From an uncultured Bacteroidales bacterium (GTDB taxonomy: Bacteria > Bacteroidota > Bacteroidia > Bacteroidales > WCHB1-69): a DNA stretch of 64,000 bases. Of this stretch, positions 42,211-50,676 are shown piece after piece (within the stretch, counting starts at the first letter, position 1; every line of letters starts with the position of its first letter). The notes under the pieces are model-generated. The model was given only the letters and a program-made list of their open reading frames with translations. It did no database searches and was not told the DNA's origin. The stretch covers positions 322,626-386,625 of the forward strand of contig CAKUVI010000001.1 of NCBI GenBank assembly GCA_934699095.1, written 5' to 3'. The translations under genes and the position numbers were made by a program.

Positions 42211-43407
42211 ATGGAAAAATTTGATCCCGCAACCAACATCCAAGCGTTGGACAAAAAAGACGCCTACCGCGGCGTGAACCCTGCCATCTGCGACAGCGCA
42301 ACCTTCATGTTCGAACAAGCTAAAACCATGACCGACACGTTCCATGGTGAGACTGAAGGCTATTATCTATATTCAAGACATTGGAACCCAAGTACTTACG
42401 CTCTCTGTGAGTCTTTGGCTGCAATGGAAGGCACCGAGGCTGCCTGGGCTACCGGCTCTGGTATGGCCGCAATCACCGTCGCTCTCCTCCACGAAGTGAA
42501 AGCCGGAGACCATATCCTCTCAAGCATGACAACCTACGGCGGTACCTTCGCTTTCCTCAACAACTACATCAAAAAGTTCGGCGTTGAGGTTGACTTTGTG
42601 AACATGCAAGACCTTGAGGCTGTTAAAAAGGCTATCAAACCTAACACCAAGGTTCTCTATACCGAGACAATGAACAACCCGCTCCTGCGCATCGCCAACC
42701 TTCCTGAACTGTCGAAGATTGCCCACGCACACGGTGCCAAACTCTTGGTTGACAACACCTTCACACCTATGATTTTCTCTCCTTACCGCCTCGGCGCTGA
42801 TGTGGTTATCTATAGTATGACCAAATACGTGAACGGCATGAACGACTGCGTTGCAGGTGCTATCTGCGGTACTGCCGAGTATATCAACTCACTCATCGAC
42901 GTGAACAACGGAACAGCTATGCTTCTCGGTCCGGTGCTCGACCCAATGCGCTCTTCAAGCATCCAGAAAAACCTCCATACACTCCATATCCGCATGAAAC
43001 AACACAGCGCTAATGCAATGTATCTTGCAAAACGTTTCGAAGAGACCGGCTTTAAGTACAACTACCCTGGGCTCCCAGAACATCCAGACTATGAGCTCTT
43101 TAAGTCGATGATGAACGAGGAATACGGTTTCGGCGGCATGATTTCAATCGACATGGGCACTGCTGCAAAGGCAAGCGCAATCATGGAGAAAATGCAAGAA
43201 CTCGGCGTTGGTTACCTCGCTGTAAGCCTTGGCTATTTCAAGACTCTGTTCAGCAACTCCGGAAAATCAACCTCTTCAGAAGTTCCTGAGGATATCCAGA
43301 GAGAGATGGGCATGAGCGAAGGCCTGATCCGCTTCTCTGTTGGTCTCGATAACGATCCTGAACGCACATTCCAGCTTATCAAACAGGCTATCGAAGCAAC
43401 AAAATAA
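42211..43407 (+). CDS. Cys/Met metabolism PLP-dependent enzyme (methionine gamma-lyase-like)
   Basis: 398 aa. The cystathionine gamma-synthase/lyase fold is clear: YSRHWNPSTYALCESLAAME, ATGSGMAAIT, SSMTTYGGTFAFLNNYI, LLVDNTFTPMIFSPYRLGAD and VIYSMTKYVNGMND with the Schiff-base Lys205. The C-terminal domain carries SLGYFKTLFSNSGKSTSSE and GLIRFSVGLDNDPERT. The family covers cystathionine gamma-synthase, cystathionine gamma-lyase, O-acetylhomoserine sulfhydrylase and methionine gamma-lyase; the exact reaction cannot be read from sequence. A strong terminator follows. Confidence 0.88.
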   Translation: MEKFDPATNIQALDKKDAYRGVNPAICDSATFMFEQAKTMTDTFHGETEGYYLYSRHWNPSTYALCESLAAMEGTEAAWATGSGMAAITVALLHEVKAGDHILSSMTTYGGTFAFLNNYIKKFGVEVDFVNMQDLEAVKKAIKPNTKVLYTETMNNPLLRIANLPELSKIAHAHGAKLLVDNTFTPMIFSPYRLGADVVIYSMTKYVNGMNDCVAGAICGTAEYINSLIDVNNGTAMLLGPVLDPMRSSSIQKNLHTLHIRMKQHSANAMYLAKRFEETGFKYNYPGLPEHPDYELFKSMMNEEYGFGGMISIDMGTAAKASAIMEKMQELGVGYLAVSLGYFKTLFSNSGKSTSSEVPEDIQREMGMSEGLIRFSVGLDNDPERTFQLIKQAIEATK

Positions 43408-43438
43408 TTGAAAATTGACAATTGAAAATTGATAATTG
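43406..43438. repeat. AATTGAAAATTGA tandem repeat
   Basis: AATTGAAAATTGAC is followed by AATTGAAAATTGAT and AATTG, a direct repeat straight after the PLP enzyme stop and running into the terminator. Similar AATT-rich repeats are frequent between Bacteroidales genes. Confidence 0.6.
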
Positions 43439-43464
43439 GGCTGCGGTTGCGCAGCCCTTTTTTT
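43438..43464 (+). terminator. rho-independent terminator of the PLP enzyme gene
   Basis: Stem GGGCTGCG / CGCAGCCC with loop GTTG, followed by a seven-T run. It is a clear intrinsic terminator 31 nt after the stop. Confidence 0.85.
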
Positions 43465-44171
43465 GTGACAATTATGTTTTCGATCCGTCTTTTCGGCATG
43501 GAAACAACCGCGTCCACGCGGTTGTATGAACTGTTGCCCAATGTGAATCCCCTGAAGGGGATTGAATTTTGGCTGGGGATTTTTTCGTCCTACCTGGCTT
43601 TATCCCCTAACGGGGATTAATTGATTGAAAATATTGGCTGCTCTCTCCTTCGGAGAGTTTGTCAGTTATTTCGCACGTAGGCTGGGCTGGCCGACGGACT
43701 CTTTCCTCTGCCGCTGTTGTTAGGTTCCGACAGAGCGGGTGGGCTTTAATGTCGGCTTGATTTTTTTTGTTACTTTTTACATGAACTGCTCTCGCTCGGA
43801 AAAGCAAGCAAGCTTTCTTTTCTCTCGCTTAACCGCAGTTTTGATCAAGCAAAAAGTAACATTTAAAAATGCTTGATGAACTACGCTTATCACAACCGCG
43901 GGACGCGGTTGTCTCCACAAATAATGGCTACATTTAAACCTACGTTTTTATAGTCAGCAATGAAACTTAATTGAAGTTTCGCATGTTTGTTTTCAACTAC
44001 ATGTATCTCAGAAAAAAGCCATTTCTTGCAAAGGTGTTGTCATTCCCGATGCCGGACAATTCCCCTTCTTCAAAAGAAGGGGAATTCGCCCGCGCTGCAG
44101 AGGCCTGCTGTGGTCGGAAACATTCTACACATGCTTGTTTTTCCTCTTTTTTAATATGCGAAACTTGAAAA
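43465..44171. repeat. 707-nt non-coding stretch with many short hairpins
   Basis: No credible gene. Direct reading finds two hairpins with identical arms ACAACCGCG/CGCGGTTGT (43504-43525 and 43892-43912). ATCCCC/GGGGAT hairpins lie at 43546-43563 and 43602-43617, and a CTCTCC/GGAGAG hairpin at 43643-43657. A 13-bp perfect stem is at 44058-44086 (AATTCCCCTTCTT arm). A minus-strand open frame at 43607-43807 is Arg/Lys-rich and looks like a repeat-derived shadow. It is probably a cluster of REP-like or dispersed elements. Confidence 0.65.
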
Positions 44172-44960
44172 CTAATAAATGTAGGGGAAGATCTTGTAGC
44201 GTTTCAGGGATGTGAACTCCTCGCCGAAAAACTGTGTGTAGCGGGCATAAACCGCCTTTGAGCGCGGCACAATGTTGGAAAAGCTCCATAACACGAATAC
44301 GAAGCCGGGAATCGACCAGGTGAGTATCGCAAAACCGACCCATTCGACAATCTCGCCGAAATAGTTTGCGGAACTGATCTTGTTGAACATCCATCCTTTG
44401 GGAAGATAATAGTTGTTGTCTGTCACATCGGAACGCAAATCCCGGATGACACGGTCGGCGTAAATGTTGACCACCATCCCGAAAAGGAACACCAAGGTGC
44501 CGATTATGAATTGCGGCGACCAGAACCAAGAGATAGGGTAGGCGTCTTCCGGACAGAAGAAAAACAGCCATCCGCCCTGCATTATTGCATTGAAAGTGTT
44601 GAACACGGCTCCCGTTATGATGATGGAAATCGGCATTTTGCTTTGCCCCTTCATCAGGAGCGGAAAGATGAAGGATCTCTGGAAATAGTGGAATTCAAAG
44701 AACACAAACATCACGCAAGTCACCATGTTGAATGGTTTCACTCCGGTTGCGAATGATATGAAATAGAGTATCAGCATTGAGAAAAACACAGGGCATTCCA
44801 TGATAAACCAGCCCAAGTTGCTTCGTATGGAGACGCCCCACCGGTTGTTGAAAGTCATACCGTATGCGGGTGTGATGAATTGCAGAATGATGAAAACCAA
44901 AACTCCCAGAATTGTCATCACAGGGAGCAAAATGGAGTAGAATTGAGCGAATAATTCCAT
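44172..44960 (-). CDS. 3-oxo-5-alpha-steroid 4-dehydrogenase family membrane protein
   Basis: 262 aa with about six membrane segments (first at ~8-32). The C-terminal steroid-dehydrogenase domain shows GWMFNKISSANYFGEIVEW, then FVLWSFSNIVPRSKAVYARY, the conserved FGE and HxxY-like pieces of the 5-alpha-reductase/DUF1295 group. In bacteria such enzymes reduce double bonds of lipid-like substrates; the native one is unknown. The gene starts 12 nt after the GT2 stop, so the two are probably co-transcribed, perhaps for envelope lipid or glycan work. Confidence 0.78.
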   Translation of the reverse strand: MELFAQFYSILLPVMTILGVLVFIILQFITPAYGMTFNNRWGVSIRSNLGWFIMECPVFFSMLILYFISFATGVKPFNMVTCVMFVFFEFHYFQRSFIFPLLMKGQSKMPISIIITGAVFNTFNAIMQGGWLFFFCPEDAYPISWFWSPQFIIGTLVFLFGMVVNIYADRVIRDLRSDVTDNNYYLPKGWMFNKISSANYFGEIVEWVGFAILTWSIPGFVFVLWSFSNIVPRSKAVYARYTQFFGEEFTSLKRYKIFPYIY

Positions 44961-44972
44961 GAATATTAAGGT

Positions 44973-45983
44973 TTATGAGAATGATTTTCCGTCAAATTTG
45001 GTTTTTCTTTTAAGATAGTGGAGAAAAACCACGGAGCCCTGATAGCAGTCGCGGAAGGCGATTTTGGGCATGGTGTTGCGTTTTGCGAAGAATTTCTTGT
45101 AGGTTGTGGCGAAGGTGAATATGGCCTTGTAAACGGCGAGGAAATCCTTGAAATGCCCTTGGAAAAGGAAGGAAAAAGCCGCCACTTGATCCAAGAAAAA
45201 CCTGAGTATCAGGGTTTTGGTGAGTCTTTCATCAGGGAGATTCTTGATAAGTAGGTAAAGACTGTTCCTGAAGTTGAGGAAAGTCTTCATGGAGTTGTTT
45301 TTGGGAAGTGTGCCGCCGCCGATGTGGTAAACTACCGAGTTGGGGTTGACTTTTATGGAGTATCCCACATTCTTGATTCTCCAGCAGAAGTCGATCTCCT
45401 CCATGTGGGCGAAGAAGTCGTCGTCTAGACCGCCCATGGTATGATAAACGTCGCTGCGCACGAACAGGGCGGCACCGGAAGCCCAGAAAATGTCAATGGC
45501 GTTGTCGTATTGTCCGTGGTCGGTCTCGAGGTTGCCGAACACGCGGCCGCGGCAGAAAGGATACCCGTACTTGTCGATATAGCCGCCGCAGGCTCCCGAA
45601 TATTCGAACTCGTCGCGCTTGTAGTACGAAAGCAGCTTCGGCTGCACCGCGGCCAAAGTCTCCTGAGCGTCCATCTGTTCGATGACAGGCTCTATCCAAT
45701 GGTCTGTGACTTCGATGTCGGAGTTCAGGAGGCAATAATATTGTGCATCAATCTGACGGAGTGCAAGATTGTATCCCCTGGCAAAACCTTCGTTTCGCTC
45801 GTTCTGTAAAAGTCGTATATCAGGGTAATTTTCTCTCAGGAAAGACACGGAATCGTCGGTGGAGGCGTTGTCGCACACCACAAGCTCAGCGTAGTCAGGG
45901 AGCGTGCCTATGAGCTTCGGCAAGAATTGCTCAAGGTATCTCCGACCGTTCCAGTTAAGGATTACTACAGATAGTTTCGCCAT
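44973..45983 (-). CDS. family 2 glycosyltransferase
   Basis: 336 aa. GT-A fold: VVILNWNGRRYLEQFLP at the start, AELVVCDNASTDDSVSFL, YYCLLNSDIEVTDHW with the DXD-type Asp, and FWASGAALFVRSDVYHTMGG plus FFAHMEEIDFCWRIKN as acceptor-side motifs. This is the rhamnosyl/galactosyl-type group that builds surface polysaccharides. A single weak hydrophobic C-terminal helix is possible. It has its own -7 box. Confidence 0.88.
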   Translation of the reverse strand: MAKLSVVILNWNGRRYLEQFLPKLIGTLPDYAELVVCDNASTDDSVSFLRENYPDIRLLQNERNEGFARGYNLALRQIDAQYYCLLNSDIEVTDHWIEPVIEQMDAQETLAAVQPKLLSYYKRDEFEYSGACGGYIDKYGYPFCRGRVFGNLETDHGQYDNAIDIFWASGAALFVRSDVYHTMGGLDDDFFAHMEEIDFCWRIKNVGYSIKVNPNSVVYHIGGGTLPKNNSMKTFLNFRNSLYLLIKNLPDERLTKTLILRFFLDQVAAFSFLFQGHFKDFLAVYKAIFTFATTYKKFFAKRNTMPKIAFRDCYQGSVVFLHYLKRKTKFDGKSFS

Positions 45984-46008
45984 TTTCTGAGTTGTTCAAA
46001 TCAGGCCG

Positions 46009-46016
46009 CAAAGATA
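46009..46016 (-). promoter_or_regulatory. -7 box for the glycosyltransferase
   Basis: CAAAGATA (minus TATCTTTG) lies 26 nt upstream of the GT2 ATG, in the divergent gap shared with the DUF349 gene. Confidence 0.5.
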
Positions 46017-46163
46017 ATAAATTAATCTCTATTTTGAAAATCAAAAATCATCAATTCCCTCTGTGACCCACTGTTCAGGCTGTTTTTTGATATGTTGGGA
46101 CTTGATTTGCCGCGGTTTTCAGATAAAAATATTGTCTGGGCGGTTTTTGTCTTGAATTTTGTG

Positions 46164-46171
46164 TACATTTG
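46164..46171 (+). promoter_or_regulatory. -7 box for the DUF349 gene
   Basis: TACATTTG matches TAnnTTTG and lies 39 nt before the ATG at 46211. Confidence 0.5.
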
Positions 46172-46210
46172 CCGCCGTTTTTTTATTACTAACAAATAGT
46201 CATAGAAATT

Positions 46211-48277
46211 ATGGAATCACAAGAACTTCTTCACCCGGAAAATTCTGAAATCCAGAACAATGAGGTGAATCCTGAAGCTGCCCAAGCAGCTCAAACAATT
46301 AATGAAAATGCAACTACCGAATCCGCCATGGAACCTGAAAATGCGGAAAATGCTCCACAACCGGAAGTTGCTGAAGAACACACTCCCGCTGAGGAGCAAA
46401 AACAAGAAACCAGCGCCGAAGCTGAAAAACCTGAGGAAACCCTCGAACAAGTTGAAAGCGAGTATGCTCCATTCAACCTTGAGCAGTGTGTTCAGGAGAT
46501 GGAAAGATTAGTTGTTGAACCAAACTTCAACATCATCAAACAACGTGTCGGTGTTCTTCGCGCCAAAGTGCTCGAATTCCTTCGCGAAAGAAGACGCACA
46601 CAACAGGCTGAATACGAAGCTGCCAAAGCCGCTGCCCAAAACCAAGTGGCAGAAGATGGACAACCAGCAGCTGAAATGCCCGAGTTCACTTACGTGCCCG
46701 ATGAAGTTGAAAAGCGTTTCAATGCCGCCTTCCAAACATTCAAAGACAACAAGGCTGCCTTCATCGAGAACCTCGAACAACAGAAAATCAAGAATCTCGA
46801 ACTAAAAAATAAAATCATAGACGAACTCAAAAACCTCCTGGATACCGAGACAAACCTCAAGGTCCTGAACGACAAGGTAAAAGAGTTCCAAGAACAATGG
46901 AAAGCCATTGGTCCAGTACCTCAAGCTGAATCTACAAACCTCTGGCAGAACTACCATTTCCATATAGAAAAATTCTTCGACATCGTACGCATGAACCGCG
47001 AAATGCGTATGCTTGATTACAAGAAGAACCTCGAACAAAAACTCCAACTCTGCGAAAAAGCCGAGTCGCTTCTCCTTAATGATTCTATCAACCAGTCTTT
47101 CAACGAGCTGCAGGAACTTCACCGTCAATGGAAGGAGATAGGACCTGTTCCTGACGACAAAAAAGAGGAGATTTGGGAACGCTTCAAAACAGCTTCAGAC
47201 CAAATCAACCAGCGCCGCCGCGAACACTACGACAAGCTTTTCGCAGAAGAACAGAACAACTACAACGCCAAGGTCGTACTTTGCGAACAGGCCGAAGAAC
47301 TCGTTTCAAAACCTGTTGAACAAGTTTCTGAATACAACGAAACCGGCGACAAACTCACCGAGCTTCTCAACCTCTGGAAAACCCTCGGACCTGCACCTGC
47401 AAAACTGAACGACGAGATCTGGATGCGCTTCAAATCCAACCTCGACAAGTTCTTCCAGCAGAAAAAAGAGTATTTCCAGCAGATAAAGGATGTTCAGATG
47501 CAAAATTACAACCAGAAACTGAATTTGGCTATCCAAGCTGAAGGCATCGCTGACAGGACAGACTGGAAACAGGCCACCGACGAGATCCTCGCCCTCCAGA
47601 CAGAGTGGAAGACCATCGGCGCCACACCTCGCAAATATTCCGACCAAGTCTGGAAACGCTTCCGCGCAGCTTGCGACAAGTTCTTCGAAGCAAAGGCCAA
47701 CTACTATAACAACGCCCAAAACGAAGAACATGAAAATCTTCAAAAGAAGGAAGAACTTATCAAGAAGATTCAGGAATATCAGTTCGGTGATGACAGAAAT
47801 GCAAATCTCGATGCCATGAAGGCTTACCAGAAAGAGTGGCTTGAGATAGGTTTCGTTCCCCGCAGCGAGAAAGACAGAATCTACACTGAATACCGTAACG
47901 CCATCAACAAGCGTTTCGCCGAGCTCCAGGTTTCTGCCGAGGATACACGTCACAACCGTTATCAGTCTCGCCTCGATGACATCATGAGAAATCCTAACGC
48001 CGAAAAGCTCATCGACCGCGAAAAGAACCTCCTCACAAACAAACTCGCCCGCTTGAAGGACGACATCGTGTTGTGGGAGAACAACTTGGGGTTCTTCTCC
48101 AATTCTAAAAACGCTGACATTCTCACAGCTGAATTCCGCAAAAAAATCGAATCAGCAAAACGTGAGGTTGCAGACTTGGAATACAAGATCAAAATGATGA
48201 ACAATCCTAAATCCGAGGAATCTGCCCCTGCTAATGAATCAGAAGCAAAAGCTGAAAATGAAACCACAGCTGAATAA
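46211..48277 (+). CDS. DUF349 protein with five repeats
   Basis: 688 aa. The first ~90 residues are acidic and Glu/Ala/Pro-rich, and probably disordered. Five DUF349 units follow; each has a helix ending in a W-x-(E/T/A)-(I/L)-G-x-(V/A)-P turn: QWKAIGPVP, QWKEIGPVP, LWKTLGPAP, EWKTIGATP and EWLEIGFVP. Each turn is followed by W/Y-x-R/Y-F helices (IWERFKTA, IWMRFKSN, VWKRFRAA). The C-terminus is a helical arm and an acidic tail. Long helical DUF349 proteins are conserved in Bacteroidetes; their function is not known to me. It overlaps the DUF2147 gene. Confidence 0.85.
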   Translation: MESQELLHPENSEIQNNEVNPEAAQAAQTINENATTESAMEPENAENAPQPEVAEEHTPAEEQKQETSAEAEKPEETLEQVESEYAPFNLEQCVQEMERLVVEPNFNIIKQRVGVLRAKVLEFLRERRRTQQAEYEAAKAAAQNQVAEDGQPAAEMPEFTYVPDEVEKRFNAAFQTFKDNKAAFIENLEQQKIKNLELKNKIIDELKNLLDTETNLKVLNDKVKEFQEQWKAIGPVPQAESTNLWQNYHFHIEKFFDIVRMNREMRMLDYKKNLEQKLQLCEKAESLLLNDSINQSFNELQELHRQWKEIGPVPDDKKEEIWERFKTASDQINQRRREHYDKLFAEEQNNYNAKVVLCEQAEELVSKPVEQVSEYNETGDKLTELLNLWKTLGPAPAKLNDEIWMRFKSNLDKFFQQKKEYFQQIKDVQMQNYNQKLNLAIQAEGIADRTDWKQATDEILALQTEWKTIGATPRKYSDQVWKRFRAACDKFFEAKANYYNNAQNEEHENLQKKEELIKKIQEYQFGDDRNANLDAMKAYQKEWLEIGFVPRSEKDRIYTEYRNAINKRFAELQVSAEDTRHNRYQSRLDDIMRNPNAEKLIDREKNLLTNKLARLKDDIVLWENNLGFFSNSKNADILTAEFRKKIESAKREVADLEYKIKMMNNPKSEESAPANESEAKAENETTAE

Positions 48278-48764
48278 CACAACGTTGAATAGTCCAATTT
48301 TGAAAATATCAAAATTAATTCTTCTTTTTGCATTTTTCTTTTTTCATAATTCGTCTGCGGCCGCCCAAACGGGTGCCGCAGACTTGCTTATTGGCACATA
48401 TTATGTTTCAGACGACACATCAGACGAGCAATGCAAAGTGAAGATAGAGAAGGACAAATCCGGGACCTACAGCGGCAGGATGGTGTGGGTCAAAAACCCA
48501 TATTTCAAGGATGGAACGGAGAAGCATGACATAATGAATCCTGATCCAGCCAAACGCAGTACCAAGTGGGACAAGATCAAGTTTGTGTATGACTTCAAAT
48601 ATGACTCCAAGAAAAACCAGTGGGTTGACGGGAAAATATATGATCCTGTGCATGGAAAGACATACAAGTGCAAGATGTGGTTCGAGAAACCGAACCTCCT
48701 GAAGGTGCGCGGCTATATTGGTGTGTCGGCACTCGGCAGGACAATGACATGGAAAAAATTGTGA
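48258..48764 (+). CDS. DUF2147 secreted protein
   Basis: 168 aa from the ATG at 48258; an ATG at 48234 is also in frame and the choice is uncertain. Either start overlaps the DUF349 gene. A hydrophobic helix (LILLFAFFFFHNSSAAA) is the signal peptide or anchor. The mature DUF2147 domain has LIGTYYVSD, SGRMVWVKNPYFKDG, YDFKYDSKKNQWVDGKIYDP and the terminal LKVRGYIG. These small lipocalin-like proteins are periplasmic or outer membrane, with no known substrate. Confidence 0.8.
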   Translation: MKPQLNNTTLNSPILKISKLILLFAFFFFHNSSAAAQTGAADLLIGTYYVSDDTSDEQCKVKIEKDKSGTYSGRMVWVKNPYFKDGTEKHDIMNPDPAKRSTKWDKIKFVYDFKYDSKKNQWVDGKIYDPVHGKTYKCKMWFEKPNLLKVRGYIGVSALGRTMTWKKL

Positions 48765-48767
48765 TTT

Positions 48768-49169
48768 ATGGAAAACCTAAATGTTAGAATAGACAAATGG
48801 TTGTGGATGGTGCGTCTTTTCAAGACCAGGTCCATTGCCACCGAAGCCTGTAACGCCGGCAAGGTCAAGCTCAATGGTGTGAACGTGAAGCCGTCGCGCG
48901 ACGTGCGCAAGGGAGAGGTTTACGAAGTTCATATCGGCTCCCTGAACAAGACCGTTGAGGTTGTTGACGCACCGAAAAGCAGGGTGGGAGCTCCCCTTGT
49001 GCCGCAATATTGCAACGACCTGACTCCGCAGAGCGAGTATGACAGGATGAAGACACTCAAAACCCAGGAGTTCCGCCCGCACGGCCTCGGAAGACCCACC
49101 AAGCGCGAACGCCGCCAGTTGGATTATATCAAGGACAACTATTTCGACGGAGAGTGGGAAGATGAATAA
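48768..49169 (+). CDS. S4-domain RNA-binding protein (Hsp15-like)
   Basis: 133 aa. The S4 domain is at the start: VRIDKWLWMVRLFKTRSIAT, then VKLNGVNVKPSRDVRKGEVY. This is the Hsp15/ribosome-associated S4 group, which binds free 50S subunits with stalled nascent chains in E. coli. The charged C-terminus (LGRPTKRERRQLDYI) resembles RNA-binding tails of that family. It follows the DUF2147 gene by 3 nt. Confidence 0.88.
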   Translation: MENLNVRIDKWLWMVRLFKTRSIATEACNAGKVKLNGVNVKPSRDVRKGEVYEVHIGSLNKTVEVVDAPKSRVGAPLVPQYCNDLTPQSEYDRMKTLKTQEFRPHGLGRPTKRERRQLDYIKDNYFDGEWEDE

Positions 49170-49232
49170 AAATTTGCAATATTAATATAACTTATTCGTT
49201 ATTGTAGAGTCTTACAAGCTGAATTTTTGACT

Positions 49233-50603
49233 ATGAGGATACATTTTATAGCTATAGGGGGTAGCGCGATGCATAATCTGGCAATCGCTCTGAAAAACAA
49301 AGGTTACGAAATCACAGGGTCGGATGATGAGATTTTCGATCCCGCTAAAAGCCGTCTTGAGAAATATGGCATCCTGCCGAAAAAAACCGGCTGGGACCCG
49401 CAAAACATAACTCCTGATATAGATGCTGTAATCCTCGGAATGCACGCCCGCGAGGACAATCCCGAACTTGTGCGAGCCAAAGAGCTGAACCTCAAGATTT
49501 TCTCTTATCCGGAATATCTTTATGAACAGTCAAAAGACAAAACTCGGGTTGTGGTTGGCGGAAGCCATGGCAAAACAACCATTACTTCCATGATTATCCA
49601 TGTCCTGCAGCACCTCGACATCGACTGTGACTACATGGTCGGAGCCCAATTGGAAGGCTTTGAAGTCATGGTGCGACTTACTGATTCTGCCAAGATAATG
49701 GTGATTGAGGGCGACGAATACCTCACTTCACCCATTGACCGCCGGCCCAAATTCCATGTCTATAAGCCTAATGTCGGCATTGTGAGCGGAATCGCATGGG
49801 ACCATGTCAATGTCTTCCCTACGTTCGAAAATTATGTTGAACAGTTCGAGATCTTCGCTAAACTGATACCTCAGAACGGACAGTTTATATACTGTGACGA
49901 GGATGCAGAACTCCGCAAGCTCAGCACTAAAATCACCAACACAACCCTGAAGCCGTATGGAATTCATCCGTATGTGATAGAAGACGGCGTGACATATCTT
50001 GAGACACCTCAGGGCCGCGTTCCATTGATGATATTCGGTAAGCATAACCTTATGAACATCAACGCGGCACGCCTTGCCTGCAATGCGGTGGGCGTCACCG
50101 ATGAACAGTTCTATGACGCTATCAGAACTTTCAAGGGCGCATCCAAGCGGCTGGAACTGATAGCCAAAAACGGAAACCGCGCGGCATATAAGGATTTTGC
50201 ACACTCACCTTCAAAACTGAAGGCTACGATTAATGCCGTGAGAGAACAGTATCCTAATCGTAAGTTAGTGGCTTGTATGGAGTTGCATACATTCAGCAGT
50301 CTCAGTGAGTCGTTTTTGAAACAGTATGCCGGTACGATGGACGAAGCCGATGTGGCCTATGTTTACTTCTCTCCGGCAGCCGTTGCACATAAAAAACTCC
50401 CACCCATCTCCACAAAGATGATATATGATGCTTTCAGAAGAGCTGATTTGCATGTTTTCGATGATTCTCGCAAGCTTACCGACTCGCTTATCTCTTTGAA
50501 TTGGGATAATTCGGTGCTGCTGTTGATGTCATCCGGAAATTTTGATGGAATAAATCTGAACGAATTTGGTGAAAAAATTGTATTTTCGCGGTCCGCTAAT
50601 TAG
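49233..50603 (+). CDS. mpl: UDP-N-acetylmuramate:tripeptide ligase Mpl
   Basis: 456 aa from the ATG at 49233 (MRIHFIAIGGSAMHNL; a TTG 6 nt earlier is possible). Mur-ligase fold: the Gly-rich nucleotide start, the P-loop VVGGSHGKTTITSM (109-116), VIEGDEYLTSPIDRRPKF with metal-binding residues, GKHNLMNINAARLACNAVG, and KDFAHSPSKLKATINAV. Mpl recycles the peptide L-Ala-D-Glu-meso-DAP onto UDP-MurNAc, so this organism probably has DAP-type peptidoglycan and recycling. Confidence 0.93.
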   Translation: MRIHFIAIGGSAMHNLAIALKNKGYEITGSDDEIFDPAKSRLEKYGILPKKTGWDPQNITPDIDAVILGMHAREDNPELVRAKELNLKIFSYPEYLYEQSKDKTRVVVGGSHGKTTITSMIIHVLQHLDIDCDYMVGAQLEGFEVMVRLTDSAKIMVIEGDEYLTSPIDRRPKFHVYKPNVGIVSGIAWDHVNVFPTFENYVEQFEIFAKLIPQNGQFIYCDEDAELRKLSTKITNTTLKPYGIHPYVIEDGVTYLETPQGRVPLMIFGKHNLMNINAARLACNAVGVTDEQFYDAIRTFKGASKRLELIAKNGNRAAYKDFAHSPSKLKATINAVREQYPNRKLVACMELHTFSSLSESFLKQYAGTMDEADVAYVYFSPAAVAHKKLPPISTKMIYDAFRRADLHVFDDSRKLTDSLISLNWDNSVLLLMSSGNFDGINLNEFGEKIVFSRSAN

Positions 50604-50676
50604 GTCTGAATATTAGGCGGTATAGGTATAAGTATTTGATTTATAAATAGATATAAAATAATTAAAATATAAAAAA

